Origin: Hymenoscyphus infarciens
Taxonomy: Eukaryota > Ascomycota > Leotiomycetes > Helotiales > Helotiaceae
NCBI GenBank assembly: GCA_001414345.1
Contig: LLCB01000264.1
Coordinates: forward strand, 1 to 64,000
Direction: 5' to 3'
DNA: 64,000 nt
Shown: positions 12,628 through 25,600 of the stretch, one piece after another
How the letters are laid out: every line of letters begins with the position of its first letter
Numbering within the stretch: position 1 is the first letter of the stretch
The notes under the pieces: model-generated
What the model was told of the DNA's origin: nothing
Seen by the model: the letters and a program-made list of their open reading frames with translations, nothing else
Databases searched by the model: none
Program-made: the position numbers and the translations under genes

Positions 12628-13020
12628 AGTATATATAAATATATAAATTGTTAAAATACTTCTACTAATAGAAGTGCTACCTTATACTAATATAAATGCT
12701 ACCTTTATATTCCTAATAGAAAGGCTACCTATTTTAGACATAAATGCTACTATTCTTAATTCCTTATTTTAGTAGTAAAATCACTACTAAATAAATAATT
12801 AGTATAAGAGTAGTATTTCAATTAGAAATAAATTAATTAGGTGGCATTTCTGTCTTTAATAATTAAAAAGGTGGTATTTATGTTAATTACCGTTATTTCT
12901 ATTTATAGTATACTACTTAGAGTACTACTTAAGTAGTTATAAGTAGCTACTCTACGATACTTAAAGAACATGCTACTTAAACTCTACTCTACTCTACTTA
13001 GACTACGGTTATAAGTAAAA
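12628..13020. repeat. Right part of the older inverted-repeat element
   Basis: Counterpart of 5447-6398 in inverted orientation. It is less mutated than the left arm, for example AATTAGGTGGCATTTCTGTC at about 12836 against its decayed complement near 5990. Several short AGAARTGCTACCTTTATA-like subrepeats occur at about 12670-12750. The outer end carries ACTCTACTCTACTCTACTTA near 12982. Confidence 0.6.
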
Positions 13021-13056
13021 AAATTCTTTAGTAATTTAAACATTCCTAATTTATTA

Positions 13057-13296
13057 TAGTGAGTTATAAGTTAAGCTTCTCTTTTAACGATATTTTGTAA
13101 ACGGTGCTTTTTTCTTCCTAAAAAGCTTATAGATTAAGAAAGAGGGCATAGAGCTCCTATTAGCTGTTCTCGAGGATATATTAACATATATTATTATCAA
13201 GTAAAGAGGGAAAAGTATCTAGGAACTAAGAAATTTTATAAAAACGCACGGTTTATAAAATAACGTTAAAAGGGAAGCTTAACTTGTAACTCACTG
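13057..13296. mobile_element. 240-base MITE with ~55-base inverted repeats and TA target site
   Basis: The left arm starts TAGTGAGTTATAAGTTAAGC and the right arm, read inward on the other strand, starts CAGTGAGTTACAAGTTAAGC. Pairing continues through a TTCYCTTTTAACG block and on to about 55 bases, with mostly C/T differences. TA lies directly outside both ends (13055-13056 and 13297-13298). Small size, long inverted repeats and a TA target site fit a non-autonomous Tc1/mariner (Stowaway-like) element. There is no coding capacity. Confidence 0.88.
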
Positions 13297-13298
13297 TA

Positions 13299-14043
13299 AA
13301 TTGAGTAAATTTTTCAAACAGACTTAGAAAGCAAAATTGCTAGACTAGTTACTCAAAAGGTAGTTAACAGTTGGTGAATGAAGTATAAACGTCCCGTTTC
13401 TGCTTCTTGAGGTTTAAGCAAGGCTTCCATTTAGAATTTTTAGAAACGCTATTTCGTTATGATTAGAACGGGAGCTCACCACCCTAAATTCCCACATCTG
13501 GTACTTAAAATGGATTTGTGGTAATTGTAATTGCAAATATTCTTCTAGTATATGCATTTGGTCTTCTCAAACGCAACACCCAGACTTGTGCTAAGTTATT
13601 CCTTATTAACTTCATGACTTCTATATGTTTTGGCCCCCACTCACCGTTGATTAAATTGCCATCCTCTATCTGGTGGTTTTCTTTACAAAAGATGGAACAC
13701 TCCTCTCTAGTTCCTAAATTTTACGGGAGAATTTGATGGATTTACTTAGAAAAACTCACACAGAGAACTAGAGGTAAATACGGTAGGATTCTTCACGATA
13801 CATGTCCAGAACTTACAAGGATGAAATTCCTGAGGCGCAACAGATTTTAAATCAACGCATACTGTATTATCCTAGAAGTAACTACTGTACATAGATACGA
13901 ATACGAGAGTTACAACGAGAAAGAAATCCAACGACTAACTAAAAGGGAGAAAAGCATGAGCTGGTCCAATAAGGGGCCAAAATAGAACAATCTTGAATAG
14001 CGCAAAAAAAGAAGAGCCTTCCCTGTCAACGTTTGAGGAATTC
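13299..14043. other. Spacer and 3' flank, no gene supported
   Basis: Moderate GC, unlike the RIP-affected blocks on either side. A 72-codon plus-strand frame near 13518-13736 starts at GTG and has no recognisable motif, so I leave it uncalled. Confidence 0.5.
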
Positions 14044-14628
14044 TCAGAAATTGGAAGGGTGCAAAAACTGCAATCTTCGCGCCACATTTTGAACTTGTTG
14101 CGTACTTTTTAATGTGGAACGGTACACACAGTGTTGGACTCTTCCCAAGTTTGGCTCCCGCAGCTCGAACGGACTTGTCATGGTTGGTGATATGGTGTAT
14201 TCCCTTTCGAGGTCCTTCAAATATACCATCCATGGCGACATGACATTCTCGTAAACTGCTTCTGAAGGGGCGCTCTCTGTCATGGCATCAAAACGAAATG
14301 CCCGAAACCAGTAGGAGGTTGGTTCTTGCTTGATGAGTTCGCTCATGGAGCTAGCATCTTGGTAATCGGTGGTAGTAGGCTGCTCGAACTTTCCAGACCA
14401 TTCCGTCGCTTGGTCCATCCAACCCCCCCAGGTCATTAAGTCCCTATTTATATTGGACAGGTTATCATTATCAAGAGGAGCGCGTGCCGTCACTTCAGTG
14501 CAAATGAGTAGCGTAATGATAGACCGAAAAAGCTCTTTTTCCCAATTCTCTGATTTTTTGAATTCTTCTAAAGTATTATAGAAGAGTGTAGTGCAAAGAG
14601 GTGGAGGCGCTTCGCTGCTTTCGGACAT
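14044..14628 (-). CDS. Hypothetical protein, 194 residues, isolated in the transposon island
   Basis: An intact minus-strand ORF with normal base composition, lying between the MITE and the mariner-type element. It starts MSESSEAPPPLCTTLFYN and is soluble-looking, with Trp-containing segments (MTWGGWMDQATEW, SYWFRAFRFDAM, MSPWMVYLKDLE). There is no signal peptide, membrane segment or domain I know. A TATAAATA box lies about 210 bases upstream, so a leader or an intron there is possible. The C-terminus may be spliced differently, since an overlapping frame (13910-14233) is also open. It could be a lineage-specific gene or a fragment of a larger one. Confidence 0.6.
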   Translation of the reverse strand: MSESSEAPPPLCTTLFYNTLEEFKKSENWEKELFRSIITLLICTEVTARAPLDNDNLSNINRDLMTWGGWMDQATEWSGKFEQPTTTDYQDASSMSELIKQEPTSYWFRAFRFDAMTESAPSEAVYENVMSPWMVYLKDLEREYTISPTMTSPFELREPNLGRVQHCVYRSTLKSTQQVQNVARRLQFLHPSNF

Positions 14629-14836
14629 GATGGTTTGTCGTAATAAGGCTTCCTTGGAGTTTTGACTGACAAGGTCTTAGAGGTGGTATTGCGCAACGAA
14701 AGAATGTTGCTGGTTGTATTTGGTACCTTGTAGAAGAGCTTGGTGTGATGGCTTTGTGATTTCTGGTTGAAATTTGAGCTTATTGGTAGTGTGTTTTGTT
14801 GTTGAAAGAAGGAGAAAACCTATTGCTTCTTCGAGG

Positions 14837-14844
14837 TATTTATA
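14837..14844 (-). promoter_or_regulatory. Possible TATA box for the 194-residue gene
   Basis: TATAAATA on the minus strand, within GGTATAAATACC, about 210 bases upstream of the ATG at 14628. Only the motif and its direction support this. Confidence 0.35.
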
Positions 14845-15059
14845 CCTTTTTATGGACTGGATCCTGTGAATCAAGAATGCGGTAAAGCTTGGGAATCATA
14901 GTGTAATATTGTGTTATTCAGTATATTTATACAACCAGACGAGTGAATAATCTTGAGGATGCTTACCGTTGTGAATGCTTACTAGTATGTGATTCAGTAC
15001 GAAATGACCAATAACCGTGCCTCTAACCTTTTAACAATAATTTTCAGTATTACAGTGTA

Positions 15060-16376
15060 AGAGTTAAGGCCACAGCTCGTGGCACACCTAAGCGAGATTA
15101 CCTACCCTACCTAATCTCTAACACCCCCTTTTTAAAAATCTACTATAATTTAATTATTTATTTAAAAGTTATTAAATTAAAGATAGTAGACTAAATCCTT
15201 TCCTCCTCTCCTATATATAAATCTAGCTAGAAGTAGTATATACTAAAAAGGGCTAGAGTATAATAAGCACGAAGTAATAGAAAGTTATAAAGGTAAATAT
15301 ATAAAGAATTAGAGGTTCCTAGAACTACGGTAAGGCGGATTTATAAGGATAGAATAAGTTAACGTATATATAAAGAGAAGATTTATTAAAGGAGGAAACT
15401 TAGTAGATAAGATATATACTAGAGTATCTAATTTATATTAACGAATTATACTACTTATTATATAACGTTTAAGTAAGTTCGAAGCCTTCTTAATATCAAT
15501 GTATTAGTATATATAATTTAGTAAGAACTATACTATATAGGCTACTAACGTTATATAGTATGTCTTTATCTTTTTATTAGCTAACTTTAAGTAAAAAGGT
15601 ATCATATAATAATACTAATAGTAGAGGATATCTAATTATATAGCCTTAAATCTAAAAGGAGAGGATTAGTATAAAGTTATATAGTTAGATAAGTATATAT
15701 TTAAGCTTAGAAAAAGTAGAAGGATTTAGGTAATATAGTAAGTAGATAAGAAGAGATATCTAGACTATATTTAGTTAATATATTAGTTAGAGAGTGTAGG
15801 GGTTATAATTTAGAGTACGATTAGTTAGGATTATAAATCCCCTTTTATCTTTTTAGAGAAGGAACTAGGATATAAAGGGGTTAATTCTTATATATATAGG
15901 GACTAAGTTCTTAAGCGAGTTATCTTCCCTCTCTTTAATAAGCTTAGTACTAATTACATCTTTATAGAAGATAGTTCAAAGGATATACTTATTTAGCTAA
16001 GCTCTAATATAGTATCTATAGCTTTAATTAGCTACCTTCTTTACTTAGTTAAACGTAATTAAGAAGGTCTAGTAGTAGATAAAAGAAGAGCTAAAAAAGC
16101 TACTCTTTATACTGACTTTTAAGAGAGAGTTAATTAAAAAGATTTAAAGGCTTTAGAATTAGATAGATCTACGTAATTATTAGGTATATACTAAGAGATT
16201 AACATATAAATTAGAGGATGTTATTAAAGTATATAGATTAGCTACTATTTACTAATATATATCTTTAATTTAAAGGTAAAATAGTTAGGTTTAGATTTAT
16301 AGTCTAAGTTTTAAAAATTGTAGTATCGGTTTTGGTGTTCTCGCTTAGGTGTGCCACGAGCTGTGGCCTCAACTCT
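15060..16376 (+). mobile_element. Tc1/mariner-type DNA transposon, RIP-degraded, 1317 bases
   Basis: The ends carry 38-base inverted repeats with one mismatch, starting AGAGTTRAGGCCACAGCT and continuing CGTGGCACACCTAAGCGAGA. TA lies directly outside on both sides (15058-15059 and 16377-16378). The interior is AT-rich and full of stops, but plus-strand relics fit a Tc1/mariner-superfamily transposase. An N-terminal helix-turn-helix-like stretch reads VPRTTVRRIYKDRI (about 15308). A degraded catalytic stretch reads FIEDSSKDI (about 15960). A relic resembling the SPDLNPIE-W block with LNVIKKV lies at about 16045. The size fits a full-length element. It is dead, as the reading frame is broken many times. 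Confidence 0.85.
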
Positions 16377-16378
16377 TA

Positions 16379-16951
16379 CAAAGACGACCGGAAACTCAAA
16401 GAATATTGATGTGATATTGTAGTAATAGTTAAGAGTTGCTCAAGTATGAAAAGAAAATCTAGCGCAGAGCTGACATAGACTGCAAAATCTTAAAAATGAA
16501 ACTGAAATTTAGGTTTCACCGCCTAGGTGTTGACATTGAAAGCCAAATCTCCGCTCTGCCGGGGAGCTTCAGGATCCACATATACCTTAAAACTAATGGT
16601 TCCCTCGAGGTTAAAAACTCGCAGAATAACGTAAACGTTTGGTGCAGCAGTCTGCGGCTACAAGTGCATTATTTGTATCTAGAGACATTCATTAGTCTAT
16701 GACACCTTAGTAGAGACGTGTACAAAAAGACCAACCCTTTGGTATTGAGATCCACTCATATAGAATTGCTTAGTATAGCCTCTTATGGTTTTCTTAACTT
16801 CAAGAAAATAGTTTAGTCGCTTATTCTGCTTATCTCAGCTCTTATCCCCTAGAATAAGAGGTTGAGGCTTGACCCCCCCACCCCCTGCCACTACTATTAC
16901 CGATTAGGCTTAGACACCTCTCTCAACCCCTGCTATTCTAACTTCTTTATT
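16379..16951. other. Spacer between two transposon blocks
   Basis: Composition is near normal up to about 16850, with a C-rich stretch at about 16874-16886. A 68-codon frame at 16496-16702 has no recognisable feature. I see no supported gene. Confidence 0.5.
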
Positions 16952-19900
16952 CTAGAGTCTAAGGGAATTTAGTAATTTGTTTAGTAAGAATAACAACTAT
17001 AAGGTTAGGCTTTTAACTTTGACTAAATACACTTTAATAACTACTCGTATAGTCGATAGTATTATCGTGATAAAATACTATAGTATTTTAGATTAATATA
17101 TTATTATGATATCCTAGTAGTACGTATCTAAATATGCTATAATACTATTATAATATCGTGATATTATATAGTATATCTTTTAATAACTCGTAAGCGCTAA
17201 AACCCACTTTTTCTTAAAATGAGGCTATTCACACTTTTTTATATACTCTTCTGTTACTTTAAAACTATATAATAATAATAATAGATATTAATAAAATAAT
17301 TAGTAGGAGTTGTTTATTATATACTAAATAGCCTAAACCGAGTATATTAGGCGATTTTATAAGAAGCTAGTAGTTTAATTAAGTACGTAGCTAAAAGTCG
17401 CTTTTTAGTATATAAATTAATAGATATTTGAGATATATATTATATATATACTATACTAAGACCTAGGTCTTAGTATATCTTACTAAATATTTTATATAAA
17501 GATTATAGTATATAATTAATTATAATACTTTAAATTTAATAGGAAGTTTAGTAGTAACTAATTAGTATTTAATTGAATTTTTAGTGTTTAGAGCTTCTTT
17601 TTAGAAGACGTGGTTATTAAGAATAACTAACTTACTAGATATAATGTTTTTAAAATAATTAACCTAGTAATAGTACCTTAATAACTAAGCCTTCTTATAA
17701 CTCTTTATTTAATAATAAATTAATAGTATATTATAAAATTCTTTAGATAAAGGGAAATAACTATCTAAGTACTTAAAATATAAGAATAAATATATACTAC
17801 TAGAAAAAACAACAAAAATAAGTTTAGTTTATAGACCTCTTAAAACTTAAACTAAAACTAGACCTACTATTTATTCTATAAGTAAAAGTACTCCTATCTA
17901 AGCTATTCTAAAGCACGTCTTATACGTTAAACATCTCCTTCTTACTCTAGAATTAGCTAATAAGATTAAAGGATATAATCTTATACTAAGACTTTAAATA
18001 TTTAAGCATCTCTATAATATATACTTTAAGGCGATTACGTTAATCTATAACTACTAATTTAGCTAAAGACTAGAGGCGTTCTACTAAGGTACTTAAATAT
18101 AGGATAGAAAGTACGTCTATCGCTATCTTATAAAGATTAGAATAGGCCTTCTTTTAGATAGGTTAGAGCTACTATTCGATTATACTTTTACCTATATCTT
18201 AAGATAGAAGAGTATAATATTAAGCGTACTTATTACTTATAAGAGAGAGAAGCCTAGGTCAAAGCATATTAGCTAAAGTAAAAAGGGGTAAAGTTAAAAT
18301 AAGAGTTAAAGCTTACCTCTCACTTCTCTTTTAGAATAAAAACTAAGTAAACAAATTAGGTACTTAGGTAGATACTAGGGAGTAATAAAGTAGACTAAAC
18401 AACGTAATCTAAGGGTTAATATTAGTATTATTTATATAGCTAGATATTACCTTAGAGCGATAATCGTTATTCTATAGTTTTTCTACTATAGCCTAAGTAG
18501 AGGCTATCTAGCTAGGTTCCTAGGCCTTTTCTAAGTACTCCTACTTATAAGCTAGGTAGAGTACTACTATAGCGGTATATACTAGCGATCTCCTAGTTAA
18601 ATTATAGTATTTAGAGATCTTTTCCTACTCTAAGGTATTATTAGTAAAGTAAAAGAGAAAGAGAAGATTATTTACCTTTTTAAAGTAAGAATAGTATAGC
18701 TAGATCGTTAATATGCTTCCTTTAAGCCTTCTTAAAAAGAGAGAGAATAAAGTCTATTATTAAGATTGTTTTATTAAGAGTTCTAGATATACTCTTAAGC
18801 GCTAATAAGAAGTGCTTAAGAGAGCTAAAAAAGAGCCTTATCTAATTAAATTAGTAAGAGATTAAGAAGTAAAAGTAGTACTATACTTACTAAACCGAGT
18901 TTAGACTAATTATAAGTAGTAATCGTATTATTAAGGTTAAACTTATATATATCCTAAAAGTGCTTAATCTTAAGCCTTAAAGCAATTACCCTTTAAATAC
19001 TTCTATACTAGGATATCTAGCGTGTTTTATTAGCTTAGAGTATAGTAAGGCCCCTAGTTAACTTCTTAAATTCGTTATATAATATTATACTTATATACAT
19101 CTTTTTTATAAAGTTAAAGAGGTGTTTAAGAGTATTATAAACTTTAAACTCCTATAAAAGGTCTTAAGAGTAGGTGTCTTCTAATTAGTTTATCTTAAGC
19201 TTAAAATCTATATACTTTTTAGAGGCTATATCTCCGGCGATAAGGTAGAGTATATAGTATATATATCGAATTTAGTAGTACTTAGCCTAGCCTCTTATAT
19301 TACTTTTACTTAGTACTAAAGCAACTTAGTAAAGTATAACGTTATTATTAGGTATATTATCTATAGGAAAGTAGCTAATTTTATTAAATATATCTATTAA
19401 AAGTAATAAGTATTTATTTAGGATTTTTAGAAGTGTTTTTATATACTATAATCTTAGAGTATTTTAAGTAAAAAGAGTACTATATTTTTACCTATATAAG
19501 GCCCTTTAATTTATTTTATACTAAGTACTACTTCTACTAGGTTACTAAACTTGTTAACTCTATAGGCTACGTATCCTAGAATAGAAAGACTATTATCTGA
19601 CTTCTACCTATTAGTAGATATATATATTTTAGACTAGAATCTTAATAGATAATGCTTCGTTTTAGTAAAACTGTCTTAGTATTATTACTTAACCTAGTTA
19701 TATAATATAGAGTATACTTTAGATAGAATATCGCCTCTAAGGTTATTAAGATATTAAATAAGAGTATAAAAGGCTTTATATTTAGTAAAGTATATAGGAA
19801 GGTTATAAGAGGTAATAAGGTTTATAAATAAAACCTCTAGAGTATTAGAATCAATAGCTAAGCACTTATTATTAAAGTTAGAATAGATTATACGTATAAT

Positions 19901-22279
19901 CTTACGCCTTTTTTAAAGGTTTTAGTAAGCTATATTTATAGCTTCTTTAATACTAATTTATCTCTTTTTAGTAGCCTTTTAGTATAGGGTTTTAATATCG
20001 ATTCTATAATCTTTAAGAAGGTAAGTAGCTATGATTTTAGTACTACTATTTATAGTATATCTCTTAGTATAGTACTTATAACACTACTCCTAGTAGCTAG
20101 TAGATTTATTACTAAGAAATTAGTAAGCTAATTATATTATTAGATTTAAGGGTTTCTTATATATAAACTATCTTACGATTCTTGTCGATTATATAGAGCT
20201 AAATATAGCTAGTTTAAGGTCTTTTAGTAGGCTTTTTTAAGATTTAGAACACTTCTTATAGATCTAAATAGAGCGTACTTATATTAGTTACTACTAGCTT
20301 AGTTTTAAAGAGGTTCTCTTAAAAGCTTAAAGTACTTAAATAAGACGAAATAGGTAATATTAGTAGTAATTCTAAAGGAATATAAGACTAAGAGCTTAAT
20401 ACCTAAGAAGATATAGTAAATTAGTAAAAAGTAAGATATAGAGGTAATAAATAAAGAATAAAATCGTAGAAGTAATTAGAAGAACCGAAGTTATTAAACT
20501 TTTAAAGTATTAATAGTAGTAGTAGGAGTTATGATTTTTTAGTAACTAGTACTAAAAAGGGGTAGGTAATAATTATAGAACAACTTTAAAATAGATATAA
20601 AAGATAAAGATAGAAGACTTTTTAGAAGGAAAGAGAGAGCCTTTTAAGAACCTTTTTCATATTTAAAGTAATTATAATTAATACTCTTTAATCTATAAAT
20701 AATTAGAATATGTTTTAACTAATTATAGTATAGTGTACTAAAACGCGTGTTAAAGCTAAATTAAATATCTAAAGTCTATTATCTTTAGAGCGCGATTAAA
20801 AAGTATCTATACTATAGAATTAAGTTTTAATTATATTATTAGAAAGCCCTAATTTAAGGCTTTCTTTTAAGCCTATATATATATTAATCGAATAAAAATT
20901 AAGTATATAAGACCTTATTTAAATAAATAAAATCATTTTATAGAAATATATATAAATTTTAGCTAGAGTAGTATAAAATCTAAATTTTTTAAACATCGAT
21001 TTAGTTAATTTTTGTATATAATTAAAGAGTAAAATTTAATAAATTTAATATACTAATCTATTATATTATAACTTTTAATCTAATGTTATTATTATTAAAT
21101 TAGTACTTAGTATTAATAGAAATATGTCTGGAAATCTATCTTATATAAGCTATATTTATTACTTTATATTACTTAGGTTAGTTTAAGAGCTATTTATATA
21201 ATTCTTTTTTTAAAATACTCTATTTAAATAGATCTATAATTCTAGCTATTTAGTACTATATTTTCTATACTATATGTTATACTATATAGTTTTAAAAGAT
21301 AAAGCTAAAAAGAAGTAGAGTTAAAATCTAGGGTAAAAAGCTTAAATATTTAGGCTTAGTAATACTACGATATTATCATAATATCGATTAAAATACTAAT
21401 AATATAAAAGATAATATTATTAGATATCGTAGTATTTAAATAGTATAAATAGTACGTATTAAAGTAGGTTTCTAATAATATATCATAGTAGTATAATATT
21501 ACAAATACTATCGACTATACTAATAACTACCTTTCTAGGTATATTAAGATAAGAATAGAATAAAAATTTATCTATTTTTATATTAGATAATATATACTTT
21601 ATAATAGTACTAAACGTTCTCTAAGGAAAGTACTAAGTAGTAAAACCGAGTCTTAAATTCTAGAATAATAACTATTAAATCGTGAAATTGCTTTTCTATA
21701 AGTCTTTAGTAATAACGTTATCTATTAATACTATATAAGCTATATAAGGTAGAAGTTATATTTCTCTACTAGAATATAAAAAAACTTTTCTATTTAAAAT
21801 TTTATTTAAAAAGTAAATAAGAGAGTAAGAGAATAGGTGTTTTACTTAAGCGAAACCCTCTATTTAAAAATCGGTGTATTAAGCTTGTTTTAAGAGCTAT
21901 TAAGATAAGAGTAGGCTTAAAAGAAAGCCCTAATCTTAATCTATAATAAGCTAAAAACCAGGCTTTATAGAGACTTCCTAAGGTAGTCTGATTAAGAAGT
22001 ATTTAAGTAGATAATAGTAAAAACTCTTATATCTAATATATTTAATCCTTTTCCTTACTTTATACTAACTTTATAAGAGTATATTATAACTAATTTAAAA
22101 GCTATTAAGCTCGTATATAGTTAGCTAGAAAGGTCTTCTTCTATTCTATCTAAAAAGTATATAATAAGCTTAATAAAGTATTATTAGTAGAGAAAGTAGA
22201 GAGAGTAGAAACATAGTCTTAAAATCGGCTATAGTTGTCGGTCTTACTAAAAAAATTACTAAATTCCCTTAGACGCTAG
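16952..22279. mobile_element. AT-rich RIP island bracketed by inverted repeats, class uncertain
   Basis: About 5.3 kb of stop-filled AT-rich DNA. The left arm at 16952-17002 contains GTCTAAGGGAATTTAGTAAT. The right arm at 22229-22279 carries the same sequence in inverted orientation and pairs for about 50 bases with few mismatches. A second inverted pair, built on GTATAGTCGATAGTATT, lies at about 17046-17062 and 21504-21520. The two pairs are not equidistant, so the block may hold two nested elements, or the right side may carry an extra ~660 bases. I cannot read a transposase or reverse transcriptase with confidence. Confidence 0.55.
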
Positions 22280-22629
22280 AGCGGCTTTTTAAGATAGAGG
22301 GATATGATTAGTAGATAGAGTAGAGGGGTAGGGGGTAGTAAGTGGAACTAAAAAGCTAATAAGCCCGGGCGGCTAAGTTTACTAAGATAACTTAGAGCGT
22401 TTTCAACCTAAAAATACGTCACACTTTTCTATAAATAGCCTCGTCAAATCGCCGCCTATGTCGACATATATAATATCAGCTATCTCCTAGCTATTCTAAG
22501 GAGTTAAATCTCAATATTTATCATATACCTAGACTACTTTTCTTATCGTGTTTTACTAACTATCTTTAGTGAGTCCAGAATTACCGTAATTAAGCAAAAT
22601 TTCAAAGATCTATAGTAAGAGATTAGTTC
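22280..22629. other. Spacer next to the RIP island
   Basis: Mixed composition. It contains ATCGCCGCCTATGTC at about 22446, which recurs with one change in the AT-rich patch at about 34190. No gene is visible. Confidence 0.4.
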
Positions 22630-25600
22630 TTAGTCTTTACCTAATTTTATAAAGTCGTTACTTATAAGCAATTCCCTAGCTACGCCCACTTTACGATCCC
22701 GTTCGATAAAACATATAGAGAATATCGACCCAAACGAAGAAGTACCGTAAGGGAAAGAAGCAGTGTTTCTCAGAATGATGATTAAATCCTTTCCTTTTAC
22801 TTGAATTATCATCTTCTCTACACTTTTAATTACAAATTCTAATAAAAAGGCGTAGCTTATATCCAGGTTTTAGAGATTCGTGGGTGGCACAGCACCTTCT
22901 ACAAAGACTTCTTCTAGCAACGGGGTTGGTAGACTACTAAACAGAGGTATTTGGTTATTGATACTTAGAGTCCTCTGTAATGTACCTGTTCCACTATTAG
23001 CCTCCCTAAAAGCATTAAAAAATGTTCTGTGCTACAGAATTTGAGTTTGAACGGCTAACGTAAAGCGTCCGACTTTCTGAAGTTGCTAGAGTCATACTAC
23101 TATGCGTTTAAAACCGAGAGAGTAGAATCGTAAGTTTCAACTTTTTCTTCCAATAGGCTTTCAAATCCACTAATCTCAATTTTACCAGTATCTTTCAGAA
23201 TGTCTTAGGAGATGTCGAAATAGCATTCCTCCCTAGAATTCTTGTCATTAGGAATGTAAAGACGTAGGCTATTATCGACTTCCTCAAGGTGAAAATTCGC
23301 TCGGCTCTTTTCGACGACTGCTGTTTCGCTATACTGCACGACACTTAATATTCCATCGCTGACATATATGGTGGCACTATGAAGTTGTTTATACAAGGTT
23401 TAATCGTCATCCCAGCTTTTCTAACTAAGGTAATAGACAGAGTATCTATAAGGGGGAAAATAAGCATATATACCCTTAGAATCCGACTTCTCAGGCGCTT
23501 ATCTAAAGAGAGCGTAAGCTTTTAATCTAAACCCCTGACTTAACTCTGTGTTAATGGCTCCATTTTGCACTGTTATGGTTTCTTCCACCAACTCAGACAA
23601 GTGCCGCCTTTGCAAGCCCGGAGCAAGTTGAAGTGACCTACAAGCACGCACCTCCTCCACAGTATAATCAAGAAGTGCGATTTTTCCTGCGAATACAGAA
23701 CCATACTCTAAACGGTCGATGATTGCGAATTCGGCAGCTGAAGATTTAAAATTGCTTTTCCCGTTCTTTGGCTTTACTGCAAAAATATTGGAACCTTTGA
23801 GTTCGTCAACATCGCCTGCCGTCGGATCCATTGAGCTTATGAGCATGATCGTGCTTTTTATTTTCACTTCTTTTTCTGCAGGTCGCATGCTTCTTTGGGA
23901 GGTTGGACATGCATTCTAAGATTTGGCTTCTTTACTCCCAAGACCCTGCAGAAAACATCACTGAGGCCTGAGTAGGGAGTTTTAATTGATACCATGTTTG
24001 GAATGTGGATCTGATCCTCAGCCCAGATGCAAGACGAGGGAGGGTTCCAGGTTTTCTGTAAAGGGACAAATACAAGCTCGGCTTCTTCAATCATAGTTCT
24101 ACAAAATCTTGGTCAGTATATTGTAATCCATGAGGTACCACAGTAACTCCATCACGTGATTGTTTTCCTGTTCGAGTCATATTCAAACTCGTTATCTCTA
24201 ACGCTAACCGCACCATCTTGTTTGCTACCACTCTTGTAATGGCGAGAATAGTGTGTTAATCTCAAGTCCTCCGGTTTAAGGTTCTGGTAGGGTTCTTGGA
24301 AACAGATATGTTGAAATGAGTTGCGTTGCGTGGCGCTGTTAAGCTCCATTTGAACGGAAGGCTGGAAAGGGACCATTGTATCATATTCTTTCCGGAGTTT
24401 TAGGTCCTCTATAAAGTGCTTCCAATTGGCATTACCTATTTTCAGGGTGACTTGAAATAGGTGTGTGCAGTTCTTGAACCTCGATATTCCATCTAGTCGA
24501 TTTTTAGACTCGAGCCATTCGGGACCCGTCCTGACACAGGCTTTGCAGTTGATCCATTTAGGATGTCGCTCTACACTAGTGGAAATATGTATAACTTCGT
24601 TTTCCCGGAAGAAGGTGTTGGCAAAGGGTGAGAAACCATCACAAAATTAAGAAGAAAACTCCGAAACGTACCGAACAGCTGCCGCCGATGATGGATCGGA
24701 GCAGTATCTTTCAATGCAGCTATAGATTTTAAACAACGAACCTAGCACTTCTGGGCTACATCCAACTCGGTTTTGACCCCCGATGCCTCTCAGAGCTGCG
24801 ATGTAGAAGTCGACATCTTCCATACCGTAAACACTGAATTTGCTGAGAAAGTTCCACTAAATCTCGTTCATATCAGTAAACCTCTCAGGCAAGAGTAGAA
24901 ACTAAAACTTCTCTAGTTTCAGTCTCTCAGCCAGTGCCTTTAGTTCAGGAGTGGGCAGAAAAGTCTGGTGCAATTGAAGTATCGATTTCCCCTCCACAGG
25001 CACAAAGCACATCATTTCATCCACCACAAAATGGGGCATTTTGGGCTCATAAAGAGGCCAGTAACGCTTTAATAATCCAACAAGTTGTCCTGGCCGATGT
25101 TCTTCGAGCTCATCTGATAGTGTGGTAAGCCGTGGGTGCTTGAGTTGTGGATGGTATTGAACGCCCGCGTATTCTTTCAGCCTTGGCTTCCATGATTTTC
25201 CGTGATCGGGTATTCTCGAAGGGGGTTCCTTTAAATAACGGGAGCGCAGGAAGTGCACTGGAAAACCAGGTTGATTGGGGGGAGCCGACAAGAAAAGTTG
25301 GTGGGGGCCCTATTCGTCCTCCTTTTCTAAGAAATACATGTGCTCTTTGCGTCCCGTTTGGCGAGACACCATTTTCTTGTCCTGGTCCAGTAAACCTATA
25401 GCTGCTTGTATAGCCAGACTATCTCCAGGGTGTTGCAACCAGAGGTAATTGAGATGAGAAACACATTGCATCAAATGGAATTGTACTGTCTCGGCTATAT
25501 CTCTTGTTTATCCGAAATATTACACCACTAGAACGGGGAGGGGAGTCTTGACACCAAGATGAGTGAAAAGGGCTTTCCTAGCAGGATTCAGGATGGCGGC

